A stretch of 64,000 nucleotides of DNA. It comes from Taxillus chinensis. Its lineage: Eukaryota; Streptophyta; Magnoliopsida; Santalales; Loranthaceae. Below, one piece after another: positions 10,981 to 21,756 of the stretch. The notes beneath the pieces are model-generated. The model was given only the letters and a program-made list of their open reading frames with translations, was not told the origin of the DNA and ran no database searches. The first letter of the stretch is position 1, and each line of letters starts with the position of its first letter. A program made the translations under genes and the position numbers. Location: the NCBI GenBank assembly GCA_023512835.1, contig CM042087.1:6578550-6642549 (forward strand), in the 5' to 3' direction.

Positions 10981-11521
10981 AAGGTCAATGGGTCGAAGTG
11001 TCGGCAGGTCAATGGTCAACGGTCAACGGTCAACCTCGAAGGATAACTTAAAAATGCAAAAATGGATAACTTTCCAGGGATTGTTTGGGGAGATTCGTAT
11101 TCGCCTAAATTGACGCTTTGAAGAATTTCGCATGGTCACCTTTTCGGGTGATTTGACCAGGGCCATTGATGATCTTTTGGCAAGTTTCGACTTTTTCCAA
11201 CAAAAGTTGTTTTGGCCATAACTTCTTCATTTTCAGTCCGATTTGAGCTCGGTCAAGTGCGTTAATCTCCAATTTTTATCCTCTATCACCTGGTGTTGGT
11301 CTTGGGGTGCTTCAAGGACTTGTAGTAGAAGTCATTAATTTTGAACTCCCCATCTATGTCAATTGTATCCATCTCGTGTAAATTGGGGCTAACATCAATT
11401 CCGAACCATTCCTTGGAAGTATGGGATCATTGTGGACCTATTCAACAAGGTATATGGCATGGGCAGAAAGGTATATCAAATGGGGTTAGTATGTCCAACC
11501 CGGTCAATATGGGGTCCAATA

Positions 11522-11540
11522 GCTGCCCCTCTTTGTGCAC
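11522..11540 (-). other. Polypurine tract of Ogre-1
   Basis: The minus strand reads CACAAAGAGGGGCAGC immediately before the LTR start. The same tract with small changes is at 46132-46148 in Ogre-2. Confidence 0.75.
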
Positions 11541-11757
11541 TTGTTTGTATACAAACAGGCATACAAAGATAAAAGGGAGTCATTTTGGACGGGTTGGAGC
11601 ACTTACCTGACTTACCTAGAGGAAGAAGTGCAACGGTTGGGTATGTCCCCGGAGTGAAAAGCGACTTCACAAGGCTGGTGGACTTGGATAATACTTTGAT
11701 GCGGCATCCGAGGCCGCCTACGATGTAAAGATATTGGAGATTGAAAACCTGCAACAA

Positions 11758-13592
11758 TGAAAGGCGAAAAATGGAAAAGGCCCACAACAACGATGGGCGT
11801 GAACTAAAAGTTGAAAGGCCCACAACGATGACAGGCTCGAATTGAAAAATGGAAAAAGGCCCACAACAAGATGGGTGTGAAATAAAAATTGAAAGGCCCA
11901 CAAGAACGATAGGCTTGAACTGAAAATCGATAGCCCACAAGAACGATAGGCTTGAATTGAAAATGGATAGCCCACAAGAACGATAGGCTTGAATTGAAAA
12001 TGGATAGCCCACAAGAACGATAGGCTTGAATTGAAAATGGATAGCCCACAAGAACGATAGGCTTGAATTGAAAACGGATAGCCCACAACAATGATAGGCT
12101 TAAATTGAAAATGGATAGCCCACAAGAACGATAGGCTTGAATTGAGAATGGATAGCCCACAAGAACGATAGGCTTGAATTGAAAATGGATAGCCCACAAG
12201 AACGACATAGGCTTGAATTGAAAATGGATAGCGCACAACAACGATAGGCTTGAATTGAAAATGGAAAGCCCACAAGAACGATAGGCTTGAATTGAAAATG
12301 GATAGCCCACAAGAACGATAGGCTTGAATTGAAAATGGATAGTCCACAAGAACGATAGGCTTGAATTGAAAACGGATAGCCCACAAGAATGATAGGCTTG
12401 AATTGAAAATGGATAGCCCACAACAACGATAGGCTTGAATTGAAAACGGATAGCCCACAAGAACGATAGGGTTGAATTGAAAATGGAAAGCCCACAAGAA
12501 TGATAGACTTGAACTGAAAATGGATAGCCTACAAGAACGATAGGCTTGGATTGAAAATGGATAGCCCACGAGAACGATAGGCTTGAATTGAAAACGGATA
12601 GCCCACAAGAACGATAGGCTTGAATTGAAAATGGATAGCCCACAAGAACGATAGGCTTGAATTGAAAACGGATAGCCCACAAGAACGATAGGCTTAAATT
12701 GAAAATGGAAAGCCCACAAGAATGATAGGCTTGAACCGAAAATGGATAGCCCACAAGAACGATAGGCTTGAATTGAAAATGGATAGCCCACAAGAACGAT
12801 AGGCTTGAATTGAAAATGGATAGCCCACAAGAACGATAGGCTTGAATTGAAAACGGATAGCCCACAAGAATGATAAGCTTGAATTGAAAATGGATAGCCC
12901 ACAACAACGATAGGCTTGAATTGAAAACGGATAGCCCACAAGAACGATAGGGTTGAATTGAAAATGGAAAGCCCACAAGAATGATAGACTTGAACTGAAA
13001 ATGGATAGCCTCAAAGAACGATAGGCTTGAATTGAAAATGGATAGCCCACAAGAACGATAGGCTTGAATTGAAAACGGATAGCCCACAGCAACGATAGGC
13101 TTGAATTGAAAATGGATAGCCCACAAGAACGATAGGCTTGAATTGAAAACAGATAGCCCACAAGAACGATAGGCTTGAATTGAAAATGGAAAGCCCACAA
13201 CAATGATAGGCTTGAACTGAAAATGGATAGCCCCACAATGATAGGCTTGAATTGAAAATGGATAGCCCACAAGAACGATAGGCTTGAATTGAAAACGGAT
13301 AGCCCACGAGAACGATAGGCTTGAATTGAAAATGGAAAGCCCACAAGAATGATAGGTTTGAACTGAAAATGGATAGCCCACAAGAACGATAGGCTTGAAT
13401 TGAAAATGGATAGCCCACAGCAATGATAGGCTTGAATTGAAAACGGATAGCCCACAGCAACGATAGGCTTGAATTGAAAATGGATAGCCCACAGCAACGA
13501 TAGGCTTGAATTGAAAATGGATAGCCCACAGCAACGATAGGCTTGAATTGAAAACGGAAAGCCCACAAGAACGATAGGCTTAAATTGGGAAG
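11758..13592 (-). repeat. 37-bp tandem array (about 50 units) in Ogre-1 3' UTR
   Basis: Unit on the plus strand: GAACGATAGGCTTGAATT, GAAAATGGATAGC, CCACAA. The first units (11758-11900) are degenerate and the rest are regular. Since 37 is 1 modulo 3, each minus-strand frame cycles through three peptides (WAIHFQFKPIV, GYPFSIQAYRS, GLSIFNSSLS). No stop occurs in the unit in any frame, giving overlapping open frames of up to about 576 codons. A 13-unit block is duplicated: 12364-12536 recurs at 12842-13014, offset 481 bp, which is exactly 13 units. Tandem arrays in the 3' UTR are known for Ogre/Tat elements. I treat the ORFs as non-genic. Confidence 0.95.
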
Positions 13593-14626
13593 ACTTGTTG
13601 GAGACATCAGTTGGTATTTGGGGAAATGCTTTAAGGAATTGGGGAGTTTGGGAAGTAACCCACTTTGAGCTCCCTCTACGAGTTCACTCAAGGAGATCGC
13701 TCTACGAGGTGACCCAAAATGGGAAAAGTTTGTCAAGTGCCAAAGGGATGCGTTTAGACTTTGGGGAAATTGCAAGGGAAGAGGTGTACGGTTGAAAAAA
13801 GAAAGCTAGGATAGCTTGATGAGAAGCTTGCCGAGTATGAGCTCTTAGGATCTTCGAAGACGGCAACATTCCTGAAATTGCAGGTATGCTGAATGTATGC
13901 AAATGATGCATTGAATGCAATGTGATGTATGCCGGGACGCATGGTGACATGTATGGCTAATGACCCAATATGAGCTGAGAGTTCATCTCCTGTTGCTTGG
14001 AAAGTTTAGATGACATCCAATTTGTTGGGGACTTTTTTGTCTCTCGGGCTGGGGAGACCTTTCTACCTTTGTTGGGGAACTCCAAGCTTGATTTGACGTC
14101 TTCTTTGGGGATAGTGATATTTTATGGAGGTATGAGTATTCCGAGTTGGGGGACTTAATTTGTTTGGGGATTTTGAGCTTGGCCCTACTCATAAGGCAAT
14201 GCTAGAAGAGCTTCTTGTGGATTTAAGATGTTCTATTTAAATGTGAAATGAAGACAATGTAACATGATTAAAGAGATAAAGAAGATTTTTGTTGGTTTAA
14301 TTCCACAAAACATATTTATATCATAAACAGTGTCCTATTGTTATAATCCGATAAACAAATCACAAGTCTTTAAAAGTATAATGTACAAATTTGATTCGAG
14401 TGTGCCGCAGGTTTGACCAAGTCTTCCATTGTTTGCAGCCGCTGTTTTTGGATAATGTTGTCTCTACTGCTTGCAATGGACCCTATTTGTTATGGTCCTG
14501 ATCCTTTCAGTTTCTGACTGAACTGATTTCACCCTTCAAAATTTATTGTTAGCTTTGTATTTTACCCTTGATGCCCTTTCAGGTTTTCACCAAGTCCGTC
14601 TTTGTTTTCTCTTTTGTCTTTTGTTG
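13593..14626 (-). other. 3' UTR of Ogre-1 between array and C1 insertion
   Basis: Non-coding, colinear with 46790-47850 in Ogre-2. Shared blocks include the stretch around CTACGAGTTCACTCAA at 13677 and the AT-rich part around 14280-14400. A copy of 13593-13960 is also found at 41365-41770. Confidence 0.75.
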
Positions 14627-14631
14627 GAGCT
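14627..14631. repeat. Target-site duplication of C1 (left; right copy 26682-26686)
   Basis: GAGCT on both sides. Ogre-2 keeps the uninterrupted site at 47851-47860 (TTGGAGCTTG), so this is a verified insertion with a related empty site. Confidence 0.95.
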
Positions 14632-14915
14632 TGATGGTCCCTTGGAGCCTAAAGGGGGGGGGGGTGAATAGGCTCTTATTAAAACTCTTTTCTTTCTCTC
14701 AAGACACAAACACTTATCTAGTTTAAGTGATAGAATCATTGCGGAAGATAACTAGATAGTGGAAGTATTTTGTTTTATTATCACGAGATGAATACAACAA
14801 AATAGAAGCAAAACTCTCTTACACTCTGTTTACAAATGAACTCACACTCTAGCCAAATTCTATCTCCAAAGATGGAAAAACTCCTCTCTCTTTTTTGATA
14901 ACGTACAAGTATGAA

Positions 14916-14923
14916 TATTTATA
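14916..14923 (-). promoter_or_regulatory. TATA box of family S LTR
   Basis: The minus strand reads TATAAATA inside GTATAAATATTC. It is conserved at the same LTR position in the 5' LTR (about 25715-25722). It is the best candidate core promoter of the element. Confidence 0.65.
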
Positions 14924-15230
14924 CAAAACATTCCTAAGAGACAACCTTGGAACTTGTAGTTCCGGAATGCGTTCAGCACTAACTATCCCTCGGTAATCTC
15001 TCTGCCTTGACTGCTGCGAATTGTGGAGCTCAAGATCTTGGATTTGAAGAGTATAAGTGTCTTTGTGAGTTCCCAGATACAATTAAGGTTGTGTCCATAT
15101 ATCCGGATGATCCACGTGTAAGATCCTTCAGGTTCTCAATAAATTTGTCTTACATCGGGACACCACGAGCTGATAACTTTAAATGCGGTTTAGTTGAAGC
15201 AGTGTCTTCTTGGTCCGGTGTAATTTTCCT

Positions 15231-15672
15231 TACTCCGTAGCTAATGAAGCTCGGAACCTTACTCCGTGTCAGTGGTTGCTTACTCCGTATCTATTTAGTA
15301 CCGGAATCCTTAGTCCGTGTCAGCGCTTCCTTACTCCGCATGTAAGTTCCTTACTCCGTATGTAATTTCCTTACTCCGTATGTAAGTTCCTTACTCCGTA
15401 TGTAAGTTCCTTACTCCGCATGTAAGTTCCTTACTCCGGGCGAGTCTTGAAAAGTCTGATAACTTATTCCGTGTCGCGCTTTCTTACTCCGCATGTAAGT
15501 TGCTTACTCCGTATGTAATTTCCTTACTCCGTATGTAAGTTCCTTACTCCGTATGTAAGTTCCTTACTCCGGGCGAGTAATAAATCCGGATTCCTTACTC
15601 CGCATCTGGTTTCCTTACTCCGCACTTATCCTTTAAGTTCTTAGTCCGTACGAATGTTCCTTATTCCGTATG
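15231..15672 (-). repeat. 20-bp CTTACTCCGTATGTAAGTTC array in LTR (U3)
   Basis: Near-identical 19-20 bp units (TTACTCCG, then TATGTAAG or GCATGTAAG, then TTCC), spaced regularly in the middle and scattered as single TTACTCCG motifs at the edges. It lies upstream of the TATA box in element sense. Matching arrays: 26029-26470 (C1 5' LTR), 34450-34690 (E), 40483-40690 (C2, reverse) and 42650-43190 (old LTR). Unit number differs, and it is the main cause of LTR length variation. Confidence 0.9.
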
Positions 15673-15881
15673 TATTTGTTACTTGGTTATTTACCAAGTG
15701 TTTGACGACACTCACTCTTGTCCGGATCAGGATTATGTATCCTGTCCTTAGCTTTGCTCTCACGAGTGCATTTCTTGGATTAGTGACATATCTTCTGCAA
15801 TGATCAAATAAACACAAAAGATCTCGATCAAATTACATAAGGCTTTATCAGCATTATCCAAATTCTGGGTTTGATCCAACA

Positions 15882-15898
15882 ATCTCCCCCAATTATGG
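15882..15898 (-). other. Polypurine tract of C1
   Basis: The minus strand reads CCATAATTGGGGGAGAT directly before TGTTGGATC. The same tract is at 40244-40260 in C2. It lies 127 bp after the ORF3 stop, which shows that ORF3 is inside the element. Confidence 0.9.
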
Positions 15899-16024
15899 AT
15901 ATGCCCAAACCTTTTGTAATCTGATCTGGTAAGCAATGCAAAAGAATAACATACAGAATACACAACACAACCAATTTCATTGATCAGCAACTAAATACAA
16001 TTCAGCCTTAATACAAGTTTTTCA

Positions 16025-18015
16025 CTAAGGTACATAAGGCTTACTATACTTGAAGATCATAGTTGCTGCCTTCTCTCTTAGCTCCATTGTCTGCTTCATC
16101 GTAAAGGTGGAGTGTTGGCTCCAATGTTTGTCCACAATTAAGAACGACTTGATGAAGTGACAGACAAAGGCTCCGCAGCTATCTCCATCCGGCTGTTGTG
16201 GCACTTGCTTCTTGCCCCGGAATGTCGCCTTGAGTTTCTCGATCGGACGTAGGGGTGTGATGCCCAACTCTTCATATAATCCGGCTTTCTTCACGGCTTC
16301 AGTCAGCCTGAGACACAGAGGTTCCCATTGATTCTTCCTTACGAAGTGCTCCACAATCTGATGAGAATCAATGAGAATCATTTGCTTGGACTGAATCATG
16401 AAGACAGCCATCATGAAGTGTGGTGACATGATCCGGTACGGAATGAGGATGGTTGAGAGAGTTTTCCATGGCTTGCTATCCTCGGCGATTCCGTCGATGA
16501 AAGACCGAATTAGCTCCACACTTGGGAAGATAGCCCTCATTCCAACATGGCGAACGTCAAACAAGTGCCCATCTTCGTAGAGAGATAAAAACGAGCCTCA
16601 TCTCCATTTTAGCGACTCTCGAGAAGTTGTCAATGTCTTCCGTAGTAAAGAGTCCTTTCTCCGAACAAAGAGTCCGAATGTCGGCCGGAGAGAAAGGGTA
16701 CATTTCGAAAGACATCTTCTCTCGATGAAGATGCAGCATAGGCTTTCATTGCCTTGAGCAAGCTTCCATCCGCATCAGACGGGTCAAACTCCGCATAGGA
16801 TGGGAGGAAGGTATCAGCTGCGGATGAGGAGGATGGAGGAGGAGCTGGAGCTGCAGTAGAGGAGCTTGGTTGAGAAAAGCGGCTTCGTTTGGGAATTTGA
16901 ACTCCCTGAAGCACTGAAGTGGCAGGCCGCTTCTCAGTCCGAGTAGATGGTTGTGGTGCAGAAGGAGCAGACGGATCAAATGGCACTCTCTCCCCCGGTT
17001 TGGCAGATCGCTGGGAAGCAACAGGAGGACGAGCCATCGTATGCGCCAGATCCGCGAAGGAAGTAGACAATGAATGGACAGAGGTGGCGACAAGATCCAT
17101 TTTCTGCTCCATAGAAGTGGAGGAGTCGGTGAGAGCGGAGAGGAGTTGGGCGCCGAGGGCATCAACTTTGGCGACGATGGCGGAAATTTGGGCACTTTGA
17201 GCTTGGGCGTGTCGATCCAGTGGGCGGAAAGCACAGCGTCGGAGTGGACCGTGCCAAAAGAGGCACGCCCAAGGACTAACTCCGGAGCTTTGGAGGACTC
17301 CCCCGCATGAATAGGAGTAAGAGTGCGGTGGGCGAGGAGTCCGCAGGAGTATCGCAGCAGCAGGAGCAGCCGGAGCATCGAGGCATCCGGAGCATCGGAG
17401 GCATCCGGAGCATTGGAGGCATCCAAAGCAAGGGACCCGCTGTGACCAAATAAGTCAACCACGGGAATCGCGGCGGCAGGAGAAGAGGGTTCGGCCTTAG
17501 CGGGGGGGAGGACTCCGTGCGGCAAGGGACCGGGCCGGAGGGTGTAGGGAATGGCACATCGGGAATGGCGGCCGGCGTAAGAAAGCCTTGGTCCAGGTTC
17601 CGGATGATCATGGTCTCCGGGGATTGGGTATTGCGTGTGTAAAACACCCAGGAGATCGGTGTCGGGAATGGAGGAGGTGTGGGCTAGGCTGAAACGGAGC
17701 CAGAGGTCCGTTAAGGTGTCGGCGGAGAGATGGTCAAGGTAATCTCGGGGTTGAGGTAGGGGAGGCAAAGGGGCTTCCTGGAGAAGCAGCCGGGACATCA
17801 ACGGTAGCGACGACAACGGCGGTATCAACCGCGGCAGCTATAGCGGATGTGGAGGGAGTGGGGACATCAGCGACGAGAGGGGGCTGAGGAGACAACTTTA
17901 GACGCACCGCACCGAGAGGGCGAAGCTGGAAAAACCAATCCAGGAGGATTAGAAACAGCATTCCAATCAACTAGATGGCCAGGATTAACGCCGAAAAGAG
18001 AGATTCGGGTGCCAT
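16025..18015 (-). pseudogene. ORF3 of C1: third ORF with C-terminal Ulp1/C48-like cysteine protease domain
   Basis: Sense-strand ORF after pol, starting at the ATG at 18015-18013 (MAPESLF) and ending with TAG at 16025. The C-terminal frame (16564-16025, 179 codons, open) carries an Ulp1-type core. His in SPHF (codon 16420-16418) is followed 17 residues later by Asp in LIDSH (16369-16367). Gln (16195-16193) stands six residues before Cys in DSCGAFVC (16177-16175). The spacings H-17-D and Q-6-C are those of yeast Ulp1. Upstream are a predicted coiled-coil stretch (IEQKMDLVATSVHSLSTSFA near 17100) and a Pro/Ser/Ala-rich middle. Compared with the C2 copy, about 0.8 kb near the N-terminus (the transposon-protein-like domain) is deleted, and there are several frameshifts. 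Protease activity is inferred; substrates are unknown. Confidence 0.8.
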
Positions 18016-19712
18016 TGCAGATTGGATGGGAAGGATAAGAGGAAAGGTGAGGTCTTGACAAGGGGAAGGAGCAACGAGAGGTTTAGGGATTTGAAATGAG
18101 CAATACTCGTGCATCGCAGGATGATCGAAACATATAAGACCGAGTCCGCAAATGTCGGCGGGTCTAGGAATGTGCGAGTGAGATAGGGACCCGTGCGACA
18201 TGCTGATGTCATTAGTCCGGATATCGAGGCGTCTCCGAAGGAAACGATGTCGTGGAGACCGCATGACCAAATAGAGATTACAACTGGTTGCCATCCAGGA
18301 GAAGTGTGTGTGCAACCCGAGATATGCATTTAATGAATCATCATTATTCCTCCTCAAAAGCATGCGACATATGAGTATACGTGGATTGTCACAATTGATA
18401 ATGTCAGGAGTCCGGAGGAAAGAGCCGACACTCATCCGGGGTAAATAATATTCGTGAAAGAGTATCCGGATGAATAATAGACCTTGTCCGTCGTAAACAG
18501 AGTTTGGTGAGAGAGTAGAGTAGATTCCTTTGCAGTCAAAAAGTCAAAGGGAAGAGAAGTACCACAACACTTCAAATCCGAGACTATGGACTGGATTTAT
18601 CGATACGATTGCAAAGAAAATCTAAACCTGTAGCTAAATAAAGATATACTGAAAATACAAAAGCTTAACAGGCAAGGATTAGTACGGATTAGAGATAATA
18701 AGCAGTGAAAAACAACATAATCCGAACTAATGAGAAACAGAACTCATGCATGGCTAAGAATGTAGTAGACTTATGCAACGTGAAAGTGATCAAGATTACT
18801 GAATCAGGGCATATGTCAGATAGCAATACACAGGTTCATATAGGTCAACATAGCGAAACCGTCTTGCTGAACAACGTAGCTAAGATTAATTAAAGAGCAT
18901 ATGATTTGGCCACATTAGAATTCATGAGTGAACAATGATAGAGCGAACACATGTCAAAAGAAAGCAAATGATTAGTCGATTAAAATGCATGGTTGAAGAA
19001 GGAAAATACATCCAAACATGCCACTTTTCTGATTCAAAACAAGCATGTCCATCAGATCCAGGAAGTAAAAGTTTAGAGGAGGGAGAATCCGAGACATATT
19101 AGGGGTTCATTGCTGCTCCCCCGTAGATCATTTAATCCCCTCAAAGAAAAGCTCCCCCTCAGATTGACAGTCAGGAAAGAGGTCATGAGACATATACGGG
19201 GGGTATTACTGAATAATATATAAAGCATTTTCTCCCCCGTAGATTGTGCAATCCTCTCGGTTGACCGTTTCGATTTGTAGAAGTGCGATCTTGTCTATCT
19301 TATTAGAAAACTATACTTAGGTGATCGATCGCTGAATGAGTATTCATCCACCAGGCATTCCAAGCTAGCCCATTTCACTACTTCAACTATGCATGTTAAT
19401 AAAGTAATCTAAATGAACATGCTTTTGTCATGTGGTGATTAATGGTAGTTAAGATCATGAACCCGAAAGAGGTAAATCATATAAGCTATAATTATGTTAG
19501 CTTTAAACGACTTGATCGGGAAACGCAAGCATCCTCCCATATATAAGGTTGAGATTAATATCGGAAACATGAAACCATTAAACAATAAGTATGATCAGCA
19601 ATACGATCAGGTAAGTTTCTACTACTTTCGATAAACGTACAATGCATGGTCTGAGAGTAAATATACTATTGGGTAATTCAAATGTGAAGCTATCTTGAGA
19701 AGTCGAGCATAC
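18016..19712 (-). other. Non-coding stretch between RNase H and ORF3 of C1
   Basis: No supported ORF. It contains repeated purine runs on the sense strand (around 19240, 19195, 19150 and 19125, of the type CTACGGGGGAG) within a repeated module. The equivalent in C2 is 35660-37384. Confidence 0.65.
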
Positions 19713-20381
19713 CTAATCGGAAGAGTAGTTCGAAAACCTGGCATCAGGTAGGGGCTTTGTAAGTATGTCTGCTAATTGATCTTCGGTGGCAACATGTTCC
19801 AGTGAAATATGCTTTTTGAGAACATGATCGCGTATGAAGTGATACCTGACCTCAATGTGCTTCGTCTTAGGATGCATGACAGGATTGTTGCTGATGGCAA
19901 TTGCACTAGTGTTGTCACAATAAAGTGGAATAGAGGACATGTCGAATCCGTAGTCGATAAGTTGACTTTGCATCCAAAGTAGTCATGCGCAGGCAACTTC
20001 CAGGCAGCTATATATTCCGCCTCGCCGGTAGAGGTTGATACGGAATTCTGCTTCTTCCTGAACCATGAGATCAATCTATCTCCTAGAAACCGACACGTAC
20101 CGCTTGTGCTTTTCCTGTCGATGCGACATCCAGCAAGTCGACATCAGAATATCCGGATAAGGTGAAGTTGGACTCCTTTGGGTACCGAGTCCCAAATTCA
20201 TCGTTCCCTTGAGATACCTTAATATCCGTTTAACATGAAGCATATGTGACTCTTTGGGATTCGCCTGGTATCGTGCACATATGCAAGTTGCAAACATAAT
20301 GTCCGGGCGACTTGTTGTAAGATACAACAAGGATCCGATCATCCCTCCGTAGTCGGTCACATTTACCGATATGCCATCCAC
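19713..20381 (-). pseudogene. RNase H domain of C1 pol
   Basis: Copia RNase H on the minus strand. LLYLTTSRPDIMFATCICAR near 20340 is the conserved end of the RT connection. YCDNTSAIAISNN, HPKTKHIEVRYHFIRDH and EDQLADILTKPLP follow at about 19930-19735. Two frame changes lie between 20230 and 19975, so it is not intact. It would degrade the RNA strand during reverse transcription. It is followed by the non-coding stretch and ORF3. Confidence 0.88.
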
Positions 20382-20389
20382 ATCCGGAT

Positions 20390-21250
20390 CTAACTTGGCA
20401 CCGACAGCATGGGAGTTTTGACGGGAGATGAACCTTCCATACCAAACTTCTTAATAAGATCGCGAGTGTACTTAGCCTGATTAATGAAGATTCCTTCCTT
20501 TAATTGTTTGACTTCTATTCCAAGGAAGTAGGACGGTTCTCCCATCATGCTCATTTCAAACTTGCCTGTCATCAACTTAGCAAACTCTTCACAAAGCTTC
20601 GGATTCGTTGATCCGAAAATGATATCATCCACGTATATTTGTATGATCGAGTGTGTCCTTTCTCTTTTCGTAGAAATAGGGTGGTGTCTATCTTCCCTTT
20701 TTGGAAGTTATGAGCAAGTAGGAATTCTAACGAGTGTGTCGTACCAGGCTCTTGGAGCTTGCTTCAAACCATATAGAGCTTTCGAAGTTTGTAGACAAGA
20801 TGTCCTGCCTTAGGTTCAATAAAGCCAGGAGGTTGTTCAACATACACCTCCTCTTGAAGGTCTCCATTTAGGAATGCGCTCTTGACGTCCATTTGATAAA
20901 CTATGAAGTTTTCATATGAAGCATACGCCGGAAACATTCGGATTGCCTCAAGTCTTGCGACCGGAGCAAAGGTTTCATCATAATCTATTCCTTCTTCTTG
21001 ACGATATCCTTTGGCTACCGGTCCTGGCTTTGTTCCGGATTACTATTCCATCCGTGTCAAGCTTGTTCCGGAACACCCATTTAACGCCAATGACTTGCTG
21101 AGACTTAGGCCTTGGTACTAAGGTCCACACATTATTTCTCTTAAATTGATTCAGCTCTTCTTGCATGGCTTCTATCCAATTCGAATCTTGAAGAGCTTCA
21201 TCTACCACCTTTGGTTCTATTTGAGATAGAAAACACGAGTAAAGACTCAT
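20390..21250 (-). pseudogene. Reverse transcriptase domain of C1 pol
   Basis: Copia RT on the minus strand. It starts after FLSQIEPKVVDEALQDSNW near 21230. VIGVKWVFRNKLDTDG follows near 21090, [20 protein letters not shown] near 20900, IYVDDIIFGS (catalytic YVDD) near 20640, then FGMEGSSPVKTPM near 20450. Frameshifts near 21010 and 20770 split it into at least three frames. The catalytic Asp residues are present. Confidence 0.9.
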
Positions 21251-21756
21251 GGTTGAGGTGGCTGCTCTTGTTCTTACACCAACGAGAGGATCACCAATCA
21301 CTTGATCCGAGGGATGGTTTCGGGTCCATCTATAATTCTGTGCATGTGTTGGTTGATCTTGAACAATTTGAAGCTCTTCCAGATTGGGTGGTTCAGTTGT
21401 ATTGACTGGTTGAGCTTCGGCCGGACTAGATGTTTCCGTATTGAGAGGTACGGATGAACTAGTTGGTTCTTCAACACCGTTTCTTTCGGTGTTAACTAAT
21501 CCGGATGGACTTGAAGGTGCTCCGGAATTTTGGGTATCCATAGGAGTATGTCCAGGAGCTAAATGGTAGTCCGGAGTCGAGTCATCCGTAGCATCATCCA
21601 TAAAATTTCGTTGTGTTTCGCGGATGCCACGTGGTTGGTCAGGATATATAACCGGAATATTCATAAACTTCGAGTAATCGACGTTGCCGTCCATGACCTG
21701 CATATTAGAATTTGAAGAACCGACTTTTGACCAATCGAGATTAGCTTCATCAAAGG

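Larger units (their letters stand above)
8181..11521 (-). mobile_element. 3' LTR of Ogre-1 (about 3.34 kb)
   Basis: In element sense it starts TGTTGGACCCC-like (mutated to TATTGG here, at 11521) and ends GATGACA at 8181. The ends are fixed by alignment with 43317-46131 and by the adjoining polypurine tract. The LTR contains a block beginning TCATCACTGGTTTTCGTC with GAGTCGCCACC and TTAGCACCCC, motifs I associate with Tat-lineage LTRs. It also holds very T-rich DNA (about 8640-9010) and two simple-repeat zones (10460-11045). It has no coding content. Confidence 0.8.
14632..15881 (-). mobile_element. 3' LTR of C1
   Basis: In element sense TGTTGGATCAAACCC ... GGGACCATCA. It is preceded by a polypurine tract at 15882-15898, which marks it as the 3' LTR. 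A TATAAATA box (reverse complement of 14916-14923) is followed downstream by the transcribed part with an 11-G/C run near the LTR end (14653-14664). It carries the 20-bp array described separately. Confidence 0.95.

Noticed and set aside
10486..11113. Plus-strand ORFs rich in Gly, Phe, Ala, Ser, Leu and Arg (also 45395-45671)
   Set aside because: Products of the GCTTCGAG octamer and GGTCGAAG repeats inside Ogre LTRs.
11758..13592. CRISPR-like array
   Set aside because: Units are contiguous with no unique spacers, and the genome is a plant's. The same applies to 2582-2709, 15231-15672, 46330-46777 and 56847-56984.
11476..13775. Overlapping minus-strand ORFs of 191 to 576 codons
   Set aside because: They are the 37-bp array read in three frames; they start and stop at array edges and have no composition of a real gene.
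16025..18015. ORF3 as a separate DNA transposon nested in C1
   Set aside because: It is present at the same position in C1 and C2, runs up to the polypurine tract in both, and has no terminal inverted repeats or target duplications around it.
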